Positions 10,861 through 22,577 of a stretch of 64,000 bases of DNA are shown here, one piece after another. The stretch spans positions 141,430 to 205,429 of the forward strand of contig WION01000066.1 in assembly GCA_015039365.1 (NCBI GenBank), read 5' to 3'. The translations under genes were made by a program, and so were the position numbers. Under the pieces are notes generated by a model. That model worked only from the letters and a program-made list of their open reading frames with translations, made no database searches and was not told the DNA's origin. Positions within the stretch are counted from its first letter, which is position 1. Each line of letters opens with the position of its first letter. This stretch comes from Amanita rubescens (lineage: Eukaryota; Basidiomycota; Agaricomycetes; Agaricales; Amanitaceae).

Positions 10861-11183
10861 ATGACCTCAGCAGACAGTAAGGCATCCCAACACGTCTTCA
10901 ACGATGACGAGCTAAACCATCATCTTCACAGCATACCGTAGCATGCTTCACGACTGGACCCGTAAGATGCACATGAAAACACCAGAATATGAGGACAAGT
11001 GGAACGGCAAGGAGTGGAAATCCACTGTCAAAAGTGAGTACACCGGTGTATATTTGCGTGCAGTAAACTGACCATGCATCAGTTGATGGCACCACTGAAG
11101 GCGAAGGAACGGGCAATGATAAGAAGGCTGCTAGGGATAGTGCCGCCGAAGCCGCATTGCGAAGGCATAGAGTCCCGGCGTAG
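10861..11183 (+). CDS. Small single-domain dsRNA-binding protein (72 aa)
   Basis: Exons 10861-10876, 10932-11033 and 11083-11183 give 72 residues: MTSADT followed at once by the dsRBD YRSMLHDWTRKMHMKTPEYE, WKSTVKIDGTTEGEGTG and NDKKAARDSAAEAALRR. The acceptor at 10932 was preferred over a closer AG because the same exon start holds in the paralogues at 12027 and 48058 and keeps the frame. This is the second dsRBD subtype of the island (MSS/MTS type, LHDWTRKM), distinct from the MSEQ type at 9090. It lies 1.4 kb downstream of the 9090 gene, and the pair is duplicated at 46420/48058. Confidence 0.88.
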
Positions 11184-12026
11184 AGAATATTGCACCACCT
11201 TCGGTCAATCCACTACTAGGTGCCTGACCGGATCTGCTCACGTAGCGACCGATGTTTTTAGTTTATGCACGCATTTCTCTAATTGAATATATTGTGTTAT
11301 CATAATCATTTGGGACAACTTCAGTCTGATTTGAAGTCATAATGTGGTGTAGGCGAACTTGGACATTGCAATGTCCTTTCACTAATCTTCGTAGCATTCT
11401 CTAAGTCAGGTCCATGAGGCCAATTTCAGGGAGACACGTATGGTCTAGAATGTGCTCGAGCTGGGCGGATTAAGTAAATGCTCGGCGAGCGGCCATTTTG
11501 ACAGCCGATTCGGTCAGCTCACAACATATTATCACATTGTGGGAGAAACTGCGGTAGTTACACGCCCTCTGTTACACTTCAGGCTTAGCGACCGAGCACG
11601 GCAGGGGGTGAAACTGAAGCTAGTGCTAGTGATTTCTACCTGGGACTCCCGGCCCGAAACGCTGGGGGTCGGCAAGGCGAGAGGCTGTGAGCGCGGGTGA
11701 GCGCCGAGCAGCTTTCGACAGCGCGTCGGATTAAGAAGGAGGGAAGACGTCTTGTCTTCCTTAAGAGAGGGAGCGACAGGTGGGGCGTGAAAAGATCCGG
11801 ATGCTGCTGTAACAGCTCTAATGGCGCGTCACGAGAGCGAGGCACAGCCACTTCGCTACCATACATGGACTATGACGTTCTTCGCCACGCCTGTGCCTTG
11901 GCTAGCTTAGAATTGCCACCTGGCCGCCTAAAGCGGTAGGTCAGTTGAAACTCAGTTAGGACCTAAATGCGCGCTAACGCCTAGTACTTATAGCTAGACA
12001 GCCCGATACACCCCAGATCAAGATAA
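11184..12026. other. Spacer, left copy of a local tandem duplication
   Basis: No gene is supported. 11280-11620 aligns with 12460-12790 (shared TTGAATATATTGTGTT, GGGACAACTTCAGTCTG and GGCCATTTTGACAGC). 11640-11870 aligns with 14610-14820 (shared GCGCCGAGCAGC and AAGAAGGAGGGAAGA). The region is therefore a mosaic of duplicated non-coding segments. Confidence 0.45.
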
Positions 12027-12358
12027 ATGAGCTCAGCAGACAGTAAGGGTAAGGCATCCCAACTTGTCTTCAAAGACGACGAGCTAAACCATCGTCTACA
12101 CAGCGTACCGTTACATGCTTCATGACTGGACCCGTAAGATGCGCAGGGAAGTACCAGAATATGAGAATATCTGGAATGGAAAGGAGTGGAAATCCACTGT
12201 CAAAAGTGAGTACACCGGTGAAGATTAATTGCTTGCGGTGAATTGACCATGGATTAGTTGGTGGCACTATCGAAGGAGAAGGAACGGGCCATGGTAAGAA
12301 GGCTGCTGAGGAGAATGCAGCCGAAGCCGCGTTGCGAAGGCGTGGAGTCGCTGTGTAG
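12027..12358 (+). CDS. Small single-domain dsRNA-binding protein (72 aa)
   Basis: Exons 12027-12042, 12104-12205 and 12258-12358 encode 72 residues: MSSADT, then YRYMLHDWTRKMRREVPEYE, WKSTVKIGGTIEGEGTG and HGKKAAEENAAEAALRRRGV. It is the nearest relative of the gene at 10861 and arose by local tandem duplication. The match upstream stops a few bases before the ATG (AAGATAAATG is shared), so this copy has lost the shared promoter block and must use another promoter or be silent. The coding frame is intact, which argues for selection or recent origin. Confidence 0.85.
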
Positions 12359-13280
12359 AGAAAGTTCTATGTCACCACCTTCGGTGCAATCCACTAGTGT
12401 TCGACCGGATCTGCTCACGTATCAACCGATAGTTTTAGTTTATGCACGCATTTTTTCTAGTTGAATATATTGTGTTCAATATCGTTATCATTTGGGACAA
12501 CTTCAGTCTGGACTGAGGGTGTAGGCGAACTTGAACATTGCAATGTCCTTTCACCTTCGTAGCATTAGGTCCATTAGTCCAGTTTCAGGGAGAATGGTCT
12601 GGAATATTGCGATAGAGCTGCGCGGAATAGGTAAATGCTCGGCGAGCGGCCATTTTGACAGCTGATTCGGTCATCTCACGACATACTATCACATTATGGG
12701 AGAAACTGCACTAGCTACACGCTACGATTCAGGTTTGCCTTGTACAGCTTAGCGATCGAGCACTGGAGGGGCGAAACTGAAGCTAGTATGTACTAGTGAT
12801 CTCTGCCTGGCAATGGGGTGAGGCAAGTGCCAAGCATTTACGTAAATGTCTTACTAATAGTAGAGCCTTCCCACGCTCTATTGTTTACGCTGAACTGTGG
12901 GTGTCCGATTTCCGCTCTTGTTATTCCTCTAAAACCTTCACATAATAGTAAGTGACATTGCAATCCTGTGTACGGCAATGCACATCGTACTGAATTCGCG
13001 TCAAAACGTATTTGCTAGATGTGGGTTTCTACGTTCAATGGGTCAATGTGAAAATCCCGGCCCTGACTCTCATGATGCGGAAACCAGTGTCTTTCAAATG
13101 GTCTCTGCCATATCGCGATTGAAATAGTACATTATGATCCAGGTGCGTTGTGTTAATAGCTATAAGGTGTTGCAGTCATTGCCATTACTAGGAATCATTG
13201 TAAGCTTCGCTGCTAGTTAAATAGCAAGCTTTCAAACGGGCGTGGCCCATAAACTAACCGACCACTGATGTCCTGCAAAC
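12359..13280. other. Spacer, right copy of the local duplication
   Basis: Aligns on the left with 11184-11620 and on the right with 8640-9089 (the upstream region of the 9090 gene). No gene is supported. Confidence 0.4.
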
Positions 13281-13638
13281 ACGAGTGCCCAACAGCAACC
13301 GACGTAGAACCGTAAGCGTCCTATATTCTAAACGGTTTTACATGGTCGCTGTCCTTTTCCCGTAGATTATCGCCGATCCGCATGTGGCTGAATAACTACG
13401 TCAGAAAGCATCAATTAGGCGTGGCCGTATACATTGATAAAGAGATTACAGAAGGTGGCAAATACGTCTGGACATCAACCGTTCAAAGTATGTCTTCCAT
13501 TCGATGAGCTGAATAACGAAATAACAATGATTAGTAAACGGTACGGACAAGGGTTATGGGGAGGGCTCTAAGAAAGCAGATGCTCGGGATAAGGCTGCGA
13601 AGCAAGCCTTGGCTAATCTACTTTGCGTGAATGGTTGA
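13281..13638 (+). pseudogene. dsRBD gene of the MSEQ subtype, degraded 5' part
   Basis: Homologous to the gene at 9090, with the same exon-intron layout. The start codon reads ACG (13281), exon 1 contains a TAG four codons before its end region, and exon 2 carries an 8-nt insertion next to TATCGC that breaks the frame. From an internal ATG at 13382 the frame is open to the stop at 13636-13638 and spells an almost complete dsRBD: MWLNNYVRKHQLGV, VWTSTVQINGTDKGYGEG and SKKADARDKAAKQALANL. Either it is a pseudogene or it is expressed as a protein lacking the first turn of helix 1. The preserved second half suggests a recent break. Confidence 0.75.
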
Positions 13639-15195
13639 TCCTGTGCATAGCTACAAGCTCTCGTCCCCTTACCTCATGCGGTGTCCGCGGAGATGTTTCT
13701 TAACTTTAAATAATGTTCACTTCTTGGAATTTTTTCGTTGATGGGTTGTATTGGATTGGACGGTGGACCGCTAGTAGTATTCATATATACCCGCAATTAT
13801 CTTTTTGAATGACTTTGTTTGCTTTGTTGGTCGCTGATGTAGAGAATAAATAATGTTTTGTCTATACACTTCCTTTGATTCGACAGCCTACCTGATACAG
13901 GCTTGCATCCGACACCCGGCTATGGTCCAGGGTCCCCTGCAATTTGGTTGGGCGTAAAAACACCCCTGAGGCCAAAGCAATGTCGAACTCAACCGATATA
14001 CAGTCGACCGGCTGCATGACCTGTTGACGAAATTTATGCATGTTGCCGGCGTCACATACCACGGTAATAAATTACACGTACTCTCATAACTGTCATCATT
14101 ATTCTCTCTACCTTTGCTCGGAACGACGTATTGAACTTGTGATCACGCCCGCAGACACAGGGAACCATACCCAGTTCCTGCAATTTGATTCTTCCAACTC
14201 CAGACGTGAAAAAATTGTTTCTAGAGTTTCTGAGGTTCGTGACGATGGAGGAGGCATCGACGACATTGCATATGGAGCTGAACTTCAATAAGAGGGCGCT
14301 ATATGTAGTACGATATGGATCAGGGGGCGAACAATGGGACATAGAAACGGTATTGAATGCTCACTGGCTTAATAAAATTAGCCCAATACAAGGCTCAGCG
14401 GCTGGGTGCGTGCGAGGGAAATGGATATCAGGGTCGGTTTTCCCGTGACATTGACATCCGAGTCAGGATAGAAGCCTTAAGTATTCGCGTGAGGGCGAAT
14501 GTCCTTGACTTTGATTTGCAATTGCAAGATCTTGGAGGTTTCCAAAGAAAGGTGCAGGTTCCAGTTGGATTCGCACGAGTCGGTAACGTCCATAGTTTTA
14601 ATGTTTCAGAGGCTTGTACCACTGGGGGTCGGTAAGGGGAGCTGAGGGCGCGGCGGGCCAGCGCCGAGCAGCCTTTCGACCATTCGACAACGCGTCGGAC
14701 TAAGAAGGAGGGAAGATGACTGAAGGACGCAACCGAGCAGCTCTAACGGCGAGGTGGCGGGGAAGGAGAAAGGAGACCGCGACAGCGCGACACAGCCACT
14801 TCCGAGCCATCTCACACGTAGACTGCATTCTACCGAATCGGGAGAGAGGAGAGAGAGATCAAGAACATGGTGAGCGAAAGACGATGACGAGCGAGCGAAA
14901 TCGATTGGTGTGTCTGATCAAACGGTTGAGAGCGCGCACGACTATAAAAGTTCACGAGGTTGCGGAACCGGGTTGCTCTCAGGCCCATCGCCTTCTTCTA
15001 TTCAACAGACTCTCAGCTTTCTTGGCAAGAACTTGTTCACGTGTGATGTGGTTTGTCCGCAGAGGGTTATCGTGCCCATATGTGATAAAATTAGGTCATG
15101 GAGTACGCAATCGATTAATCACGTCGACGTCGTAAGCAGCTGGCAAAAGAAATGCGACTTCCGGGGATAAATCTTTAATCGTTAAACTATCTTTG
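13639..15195. other. Gene-poor spacer
   Basis: Holds a second copy of the 11640-11870 segment near 14610-14820. A stretch near 14250-14560 shares words with 18770-19010 (CATCGACGACAT, AAGAGGGCGCTA, CAGGGTCGG), so both may be relics of one unidentified repeat. No open frame carries a recognisable domain. Confidence 0.35.
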
Positions 15196-16671
15196 CTAAT
15201 ATAATTTGCTGTCTGTCTCATCAATTCCGTGCCCACGATTCCACCATTGATAAAAATGCAGCTCATGCAGCTCGTATGGCCACCAACACCTCAATGACAC
15301 CCCTAGCGCTTGCAACTGCTCCCGCTCTTCCGCATCCCACTGTGGTGTACCTGCACCATGACAATACTCCAGCTCTCTTATACCACTCGCCCGAAGCGCC
15401 TCAACCAGCGTGGATCCACTCATCGGAAAGTTGCAATTCATAAAAACAAGCCTCTTGAGTGGAATCATCTGCTGGCATGCAAACCTCTTCAATAATTGGT
15501 CATCAAACCCACCACGCAGATAGTCATATTTTATCCCGTGCAATGCAATGCTTTCCAGCTTTGGGAACGGTGGTCCGCTCCCATCCTCTGAGCCGAACAG
15601 AATCCAGTCCCATCCAGTCCGTCTCAAATCCTCCGCCAAAAGTGCCAACCGCCGCACACTTCGACATCGCCGTGCCAAGCTTCTTAACACAGTTTCCATT
15701 GATCTGATCCTTCGATCACTCCAGCCTTCGTCCGAGTCTGACGGCGTGCTTTCAACAGCAGCATCAGGGTCACGTGAGTCATCCAAATGTAAATCCTCCA
15801 GAACAGGTGCCGCAATGAAAGCAATCAGGTTGTACATTATCCCAGGTACCGACACCGCAAGTCGCTTCAGCTTCGGCAGCCTTATGTCTTGCAGAATTCC
15901 CGACCGGCCCTTGATTGTGCCCCAATCGCTAGACAGACCCACGTCATCAAAGGTGTGCCATAAAAAGTGCTTAATCCATAATGTCTCCAACTGTGGCATG
16001 CAATTGAGGAATGACGCGATGAGTTCTGGGGAAGGAATGTTACTCTCGAGCGCTCCATCAAGAACAAGCGTGCAAAGGTTTGGAAAGGACGCAGATAGGG
16101 GCAACATCGGTACTGAGTCGTAAAAAATGTTCATAAGAAGCTTTTGGATGTTTGGAAACATGGCAGCGGCGTCTGCGAGCACCAAGTCCAGTCGTGGCCA
16201 GACAGCATCCAGCGGGTCAAGTACCTCACTGTCTGACAGGATAGAAAGCAGCTTGAGCGCCGGGAATGCTTTCGTGTTTGGAAAGACACCATGAACGACA
16301 GCCCCCGCCACCATGGCTGTGTCCGTGGTTAACTCGAAACTGTGGATTTGGTCATTATACTCTTCCAAAACCTTGCACAACGCAGAGACCTCTGCTGTGT
16401 ATTCCTCGACGAACGAAAAGGCCACGTGGAGCAGTGCACTCCTCGTACGCAAGATGCGCGTGCGAAGAAAATTGGGTCCGTCGTTGGTGAATTGATGAGG
16501 ATGGAGGTTCACCATCGTCCATAGCCGTGGTGTAGAGAATGCGATAGTAGCGAACAATTTGCAGGTTTCTGACACGGCTGCCAGATTCAAGATGTTGCAT
16601 TTGATTATAATTTCTGTCAGAACTTCGGCGGGCAGGTCGGAGATCTTGAGGCCTAGTACGTTCTTGTCCAT
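15196..16671 (-). CDS. F-box protein, intronless (491 aa)
   Basis: Single-exon protein with an N-terminal F-box (about residues 9-50: ISDLPAEVLTEIIIKCNI, then AVSETCKLFATIAFSTPRLW). The remainder shows loosely spaced leucine-rich stretches such as FPNLCTLVLDG, MPQLETLWI and PKLESIALHGI, in the manner of the expanded F-box/LRR families of Agaricomycetes. The expected role is substrate recognition in an SCF ubiquitin ligase, with the F-box contacting SKP1. An acidic insert (STPSDSDEGWSD) lies near residue 310. The start is the first ATG, preceded by stops. The absence of introns contrasts with the neighbours and is common in this family. Confidence 0.85.
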   Translation of the reverse strand: MDKNVLGLKISDLPAEVLTEIIIKCNILNLAAVSETCKLFATIAFSTPRLWTMVNLHPHQFTNDGPNFLRTRILRTRSALLHVAFSFVEEYTAEVSALCKVLEEYNDQIHSFELTTDTAMVAGAVVHGVFPNTKAFPALKLLSILSDSEVLDPLDAVWPRLDLVLADAAAMFPNIQKLLMNIFYDSVPMLPLSASFPNLCTLVLDGALESNIPSPELIASFLNCMPQLETLWIKHFLWHTFDDVGLSSDWGTIKGRSGILQDIRLPKLKRLAVSVPGIMYNLIAFIAAPVLEDLHLDDSRDPDAAVESTPSDSDEGWSDRRIRSMETVLRSLARRCRSVRRLALLAEDLRRTGWDWILFGSEDGSGPPFPKLESIALHGIKYDYLRGGFDDQLLKRFACQQMIPLKRLVFMNCNFPMSGSTLVEALRASGIRELEYCHGAGTPQWDAEEREQLQALGVSLRCWWPYELHELHFYQWWNRGHGIDETDSKLY

Positions 16672-19600
16672 CGGGTGTAACCGTGTACTGTGTTACGTCA
16701 CATGTCACATGCTATGATACATTGCCGCTATGGCCGCTTCACACTCCGCTCGGACAGGCTGCGCCCCCTTCGCCACCGACAAGTCGGTTGTGGGCCACCG
16801 CTTCGCGTGGCATGGAGGCCAGGCACTACAGGCTCATATATAGCAGCACATGGGTCATTTGTCAGCATAGGGGGGCAAGGGCAAACAACAACCTTTTCTT
16901 CAGCTGGGGCCAAGTCTCAGGTTGCATCGCCTATCTCGCGAATTGCCGTGCGCTGCATGGCGTTGTATCGCCGCTGCGTGTAGCCATTGCCTCACCAACG
17001 TTTCGTGACCTTTCAGGCCTCGGAACTTTAAAATTTTACAGACTTCTGGCCGCTATGGACCATATTCAGATAAATCGCAAACTTGGCCCAACACCTGGCA
17101 TTACGGCGTCCCATCTAAATTGCTGAGAGTATTCAACCCCGTCACTGGCAAGTCATCTTCCTCATCGTCCTCATCATCGTATCTCAAAGCAACATCGAAC
17201 TCATCAAGGCCCATGAACGAGGATACGAACCCAGTAGTATGTCTTTCATTTCCGGAGGTACACTCTGATGAAGCGGCATTTGGGCATGTTGCCACTTTCC
17301 AAGACACAGTATTCACCGATGTGTCAGTCATAATTGTCGATTTGTGGAGGGTCAGCCTCTGAGCAGATTCTCTAAGATTGAGAACGAGTCTGAATTCGAA
17401 CAATGAGCTTCATCTTCTATCTCTCGATTGTTTAACTTTACCGGGCTACTAAAACGGTGGAAATCCTAAATCGCGTTAGTCGGTCGATTCAGATGCTGGA
17501 GCACGATACTAATACTGACATGGTGGCAAAGGGAGCATTTATGGCGCTCAGATCAGGCTGGAATAATAAGCATGATACTGGTAGGAATGCAGGAAGCATT
17601 TACTATCTTACCGTTGCGAACTAGATTTGAAATGAATTTTGGCATGACAATAATTTAGACACGCACCGCCAGGAGAAATACGTTGACAAGGTTCACCACA
17701 AAAATAACCCTATAAATAAGGTTTAGTATCGGTCACCGATTCGAGCCTGGTAACGTCAAAACGTACATAAAGTACAGAGTGCCGTCTCGTACGACCAACG
17801 TCAACAGAGTAAGATTCTTTCTACTCGAGACGCTCATGAATAATGCTCTTGATAGAGTAAGCAAAAATATAACTGTATCAAAAATAAGCGCGGCGATGAA
17901 CATCGCAGTCAGGCCTGCGAAGCAACAATCACTTCAAGGAGACGAAGACATGTACTTAAACCTCACGTCGTCCAGTCCCTGGCTCTTCAACTGGAATACA
18001 TCCGACGAATCCAGCTGGCATTTTCGCTGGGACTCCAGATGGAATAGACCACTAAAGGGCGTCAAAATATTACATATCACCCGCAAGAGCTGCCACGTAC
18101 GCCCATTACTATCAGTTCTCCAAGGTAAACGGGAACAAGTACGGCTAGGATCCACTTTGCTATGCCCGTGTCGGTATCAGCGAAACGTGAAAATCATCAC
18201 AGGTCACATACAACGGGAATAGATAGCATGGACTCTCATGACTGTAAACGCTCGTTCGGTGTCTGGTCTTTAGATTGACTTGAAACGCACCGAGAATGAC
18301 TGGTTTGTTGTGATCACGATTAAAAGCGGCTACCAGCATTGCAGACCGACGTACCTCCCGTAGTGGCGTTCGTAATCATGGTAGTGGAGACGGGCAACCA
18401 TATCCAATTGCGGCAAATTGAACCGGTCCAACGTGGGTCGTGCTCGGCAACCAGGTTGAGTAGAGTGACAATCAGAGTGAAATAGCGGAAGGTTATAAAC
18501 AAGCAAGATGGAATGTTTTTCTTTCGGTTCCAGATATAAACCCGTTCTTGCTACGGGGGTGTTAATTAGTCGCAGACTTGTCAAATGAGCAAATTAACAC
18601 ACCTCGAATGTGAGAATTTGGTCGTATACCAGCATTACACATGAGGCTAGTACATAGTACTTCGTCGATACTCTTTCGAAGGTGATAGTCATGATCAATT
18701 CTCACGACAAGCAGAGTTAAGCACTCACAAATGGGAAAAGGCCGTGTCAGAGGTCTGTTGGACATTTTGAGGCGGAGGGGACATCGACGACATCACTCAT
18801 TGAGTCGAGCGGTAAGAGGGCGCTAAGTATATATGGGTGATGAAGATCAAGTCACGAATAATAAAAGGTACCATGGGGCATGTGGACAGTGAATTTGCAT
18901 TGAATCCTGGCCAACTCAATGAAGATTAGCTTCGATCTTTAATAGAACGCAGCTAAACGCCACCATCATCTTGAAAGTGAAATTGGGAACAGGGTCGGCT
19001 TCAACCGCGAATACCGCGTGGGTCTGGAGCCCTCAGCATCATATATAGCTTCCAAGACAAAACGTTTACTTGCCCTTTGTCAGTGGTTGCTGCATAATGA
19101 CTCGAACGTCGACGGTGATGCTATTCTGAAGTTTGAAGTTGCATGTTCCAGAACGCTCATCACGGTGTCAGGTTCGCGCCGTGAGAACTCAGATGAGCTT
19201 CGCCTCTTTCATCCATGTCATGCTACAACCGTGCTTATTCAGTTTCCTCTCACACTGTTTGGTCCAAGTTACCTTCTTCATGATCAGGCCCGTCAAGAAT
19301 GTGGTGCCACGACAACCAGCCTAAGTCTCTTTAAGCGCTCAGGGTGTTGACTACCGTGCCTAGCAACACCACCACAACCGTTGGATACTACTTCAACTTG
19401 GAACTAAAAAGTATCAGCGAATCTGATAGTAGGCTTCTATGACTGTTTCTGTAATGTCGTTATTGATGTTGATAGATTTAGTGGAACACCTACGCTCGTC
19501 CTCCCCGTGCTCCAGACACGCTCGCCTTCATCGTCACTGTAACCTTATACGTAGCCACGCTCGATTGAGGACTGGAGAAATCACATACGTCGCTACTCTT

Positions 19601-19857
19601 ATGGGTCTATCCAAACGTTCTGTATTGCAGCAGGGAGTGGCAAAACGTCACGGAACACGACTCACGGTGAACTTCAAAACGACCATATCATTCCCTGTTA
19701 CCGCCGTAGCCCTGGTAAATCATCACCCCCGCAATTAAGATGAGCATCTCCATGGGTGCCTGGCGGGGCCGATCGTGACCGGCAACTTATGACTCGATAT
19801 ATGCTGATTCGATATATAGTCCCCATCTCTCACGTCGAGGACTCGTCACTCAGGGCC
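16672..19857. other. 3.2-kb region without a supported gene
   Basis: The longest open frame (17779-18222, + strand, 147 codons) has no recognisable domain, no paralogue in the window and no good splice partners. 18770-19010 resembles 14250-14560. A CTCATCGTCCTCATCATCG low-complexity patch lies near 17160. The last 100 bases, with GATATATGCTGATTCGATATATAG near 19795-19820, are probably the promoter of the oxidase gene. Confidence 0.35.
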
Positions 19858-21470
19858 ATGACTGCGATACATGACTTGAAAATACAAGGCTCAATCATAA
19901 CCCCTTCATCCCCTTCGTATGAAAAGGCCATCGCTCGTGTGTCGGAAGTAGCAGTCCGTCGCGCCGCCTACGTCATATACCCAGCGCTCCCCTCGGATAT
20001 TGTCGAGATCCTCCGTTTCGCGCGCTCCCAGAGCCCTCCACTTGATCTTGCCGTGAAGTGTGGTGGGCACGATCCGTCAGGTGCATCATCATCTGAGGGA
20101 GGAATCGTCATTGATCTGGCTAGGATCAACCACGTTAAGGTATCTGAAGACAAGAAAACAGTTGCCGTGGGTGGCGGTGCTTTGTGGGGTGCCATATATG
20201 ATGAGGTTGAAAAGCATGGCCTTGAAGTTGTAGGTGCCGGCTTTGGGAGCATCGGAGTGGGAGGCTTTACCGCAGGCGGAGGTTATTCGACAATTTCAAG
20301 TCGTCGTGGCTTGGCGCTCGACAACGTCGTCCAAGCAACTGTTGTCCTCGCTAATGGAAGTGTCGTGACGTGTAGCGCTGAAATTGAAGCCGATCTATTC
20401 TGGGCTATCAGAGGTATGTTTGTTCGGATTTAACTTTTAACCTTGCATTTCATGATGACTAGGGGCGGGAAGCCAATTCGGCATCGTCGTTGAATTCGTG
20501 CTAAAAGCATACCGCTCTTATGGGCCAGTTCAAATGGGCATTCTGGCATATCCTGGGACTGAATTACCAACTATACTGCAAGCGCTTAGAGTGAGGCTAT
20601 GTATTGATAGCAAACTTTTCTTGCCTTCTGACGTCAAATAGGAGTTTGTGACGTCGCAACAGCCAGGATCTAAATTGGTGTTATGCTTTTGTAGAAGACC
20701 GCCCAATTATGCCGTGAGTGCAGCTGCATAGCCTAGATCTGTCAAAGTTGAATGATTATTACGTTTTCTAGCCAAGCCTCGCTATTATACCCTATATTGA
20801 GGGATCTACCGAGAAGGCAGAACAGATTTTATCCCCTTTCCGCATGCGTCTTCAACCTGTGTTCCAAAGCATGGAGACGGTGCCAGGATTGGCCGCTTTC
20901 GCCCACGCGAATGATCATTCGTTTGAAAGTATGACCGGTCCGCGCCGTTTTGTTACATGCCAGGCGTCGTTCGTTGACTTGTGGGACGACGTCGTTACCG
21001 CAATTTATGATGACTGGGTCTCCTTCACCAGCACCGAGGAACGCAAGACAGGGACACTTCTATGGGAATTCGGATGTCCTAAGAAAATTGCCGAGGTGGC
21101 GGTGGAAGCCACGGCCTTTCCGACTAGGGTACCGCATTACTACGTAGTAATCACAAGCAGGTACGTGTAAGGTTGTTGGATGTTATCAGCCTTATTAATA
21201 TCTTCAATGATGACGAGCAGTCATTCTTCTCCCCAGGATGACCCCGCTGCGTACGAATGGGTAGCCAAAACCTCGAGTTATATCAAGAAGGCAAATGTTG
21301 ATAAAACAGGAACCAGCGTTCCAACACCAGCATACACTGCTCTGCAAAGCCACGAGGATGTTGCTGATGTCTATGGGAGAAACTATTCCAGACTGAGGAG
21401 GCTGAAAGCCAAGTACGATCCTGAAAAGGTTTGGAACAAAGGGTATACCATATCACCAGACTTTGAGTAG
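19858..21470 (+). CDS. BBE-like FAD-linked oxidase
   Basis: Predicted flavoprotein oxidase of the berberine-bridge/6-hydroxy-nicotine-oxidase group. Five exons or more join in frame. The FAD domain is clear: YPALPSDIVEILRFARS, then VKCGGHDPSGASSS with the histidine that usually carries covalent FAD, then TVAVGGGALWGAIYDEVE, and GGFTAGGGYSTISSRRGLALDNVV. The C terminus has the BBE hallmark YSRLRRLKAKYDPEKVWNKG. The first in-frame ATG with good homology is at 19858 (MTAIHDLKIQG). No signal peptide is visible, so it may be cytosolic, unlike many secreted members. Exon 1 ends at 20413 and exon 2 begins at 20463, with the rest to 21470. A P450 gene lies 1.8 kb downstream on the same strand, so a small oxidative cluster is possible. 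The substrate is unknown. Confidence 0.85.
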
Positions 21471-21803
21471 TTCAATTCTCATAAGCTTATCCATGATGAG
21501 CCATGATCTAAATTTAAACGTAGCGTTTGACCTCCGTCACCCGTGCATGCGCGCTGGAAGTGTTGTTGGAAACTTGCCTGCAAGGCGATGAAATCCGAGT
21601 CAGCTCATCAGGTTCCCACTTGCACGTTTGATCGCAGTTTTTTGCAGCCCCTTAAGCGTGTTTTCCTTCCATATGGAGGAACCTGAGTGTCACCTGCACT
21701 TTTCTAGATGTCGCTCTCCGTACATGTCCCTGAGAAAACGGGATTCGGTATAGGCATCCAGTAGAATGGCGGTACAACAATGGTTCAACGTTCAACCACA
21801 GGT
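21471..21803. other. Spacer left of the transposon
   Basis: No gene is seen; 3' flank of the oxidase gene. Its last eight bases (21796-21803, CCACAGGT) are the left copy of a target-site duplication. Confidence 0.4.
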
Positions 21804-21984
21804 AGGACCCGTGCGAATACCCTAGGAGGTTGGAATCCAGATTCGGAAATTTTTGGTCAAAATTTGGTTGGAGGTCTGAGGCGTGTTCGGAAATTTTGAT
21901 TCATTTTTGTCCTGATCTATGAGGTCGGATTCGGATTTTTTCGAGGTCCTGATCAGATGGTCTAAATCGGCAGTTCGGAGAAAA

Positions 21985-22067
21985 GCATGTTTGGTCTAAC
22001 TGCTATGCCAGGGCACCTGGGTATTGCGGTCATACTCACGCGTTTGGGTTCGATTCCCAACGGAAGT
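21985..22067 (+). other. tRNA-like segment with Pol III A and B boxes
   Basis: A-box-like TGGTCTAACTGC at 21992-22003 and a perfect B box within GGGTTCGATTCCC at 22046-22058. The T-arm pairs TTGGG with CCCAA, and a short GTAT/ATAC stem encloses a 7-nt loop. The bases after the T arm (CGGAAGT) find no partner upstream, so there is no acceptor stem and this is not a functional tRNA. A T run follows at 22070. It may be a SINE head or a decayed tRNA carried by the transposon. Confidence 0.4.
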
Positions 22068-22200
22068 ACTTTTTCTACTTGCCTGTACTACTCGCCTGTA
22101 CTATCACCCGTCGTGATCATAGTAGCGCATGAGTCATATTTATTGAAATTCTCTTTTTTTCGTTGCGTGATCGCACCCCCAAGGCAGCTCAGCACCAAGA

Positions 22201-22577
22201 ATGGCATCTAATCTCTTCGATCCTACCCTTTGGATTGGACAGGGGAAGAAATACATTGTCGAACAATTACCAGACTACGTCATAGACAGGAAATGTGATC
22301 TCCTAAACTTACCACAAGATGCCGAAGACTGTCTACTGTCAGCGGCTCACTGATCTTCTCAAACGAGACAGAAAGGACAGCCTTGCTACGAGTATCCGAG
22401 TTTGCTCACATCTATTCTTACCAATTCCTCTTTCTTGTAGCTGCCAGTGTTCTCTCAGACTCAGACGAGATAATCTTAGCGGCGGCAGATGGTGGATACT
22501 TTCACCTATTGTCGCAGCAGACTGCAGGCTCTAGGATTGGCAATGAAGCAGTTCCGCAAGCGAAACCAATCAGATGA
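22201..22577 (+). pseudogene. Frameshifted captured reading frame inside the transposon
   Basis: Two overlapping frames look like one broken protein. The first starts with an ATG at 22201 (MASNLFDPTLWIGQGKKYIV) and stops near 22351. The second continues in another frame with TERTALLRVSEFAHIYSYQF, then a hydrophobic LFLVAASVLSD, to a stop at 22575-22577. I do not recognise the protein. It may be a captured host exon or the element's own former gene. Confidence 0.35.

Noticed and set aside
17779..18222. 147-codon open frame in the gene-poor stretch
   Set aside because: No domain, no paralogue, no supporting splice sites; most likely chance.
21985..22067. Functional tRNA gene
   Set aside because: B box and T arm are good, but there is no acceptor stem and the anticodon loop lacks the usual T at position 33.
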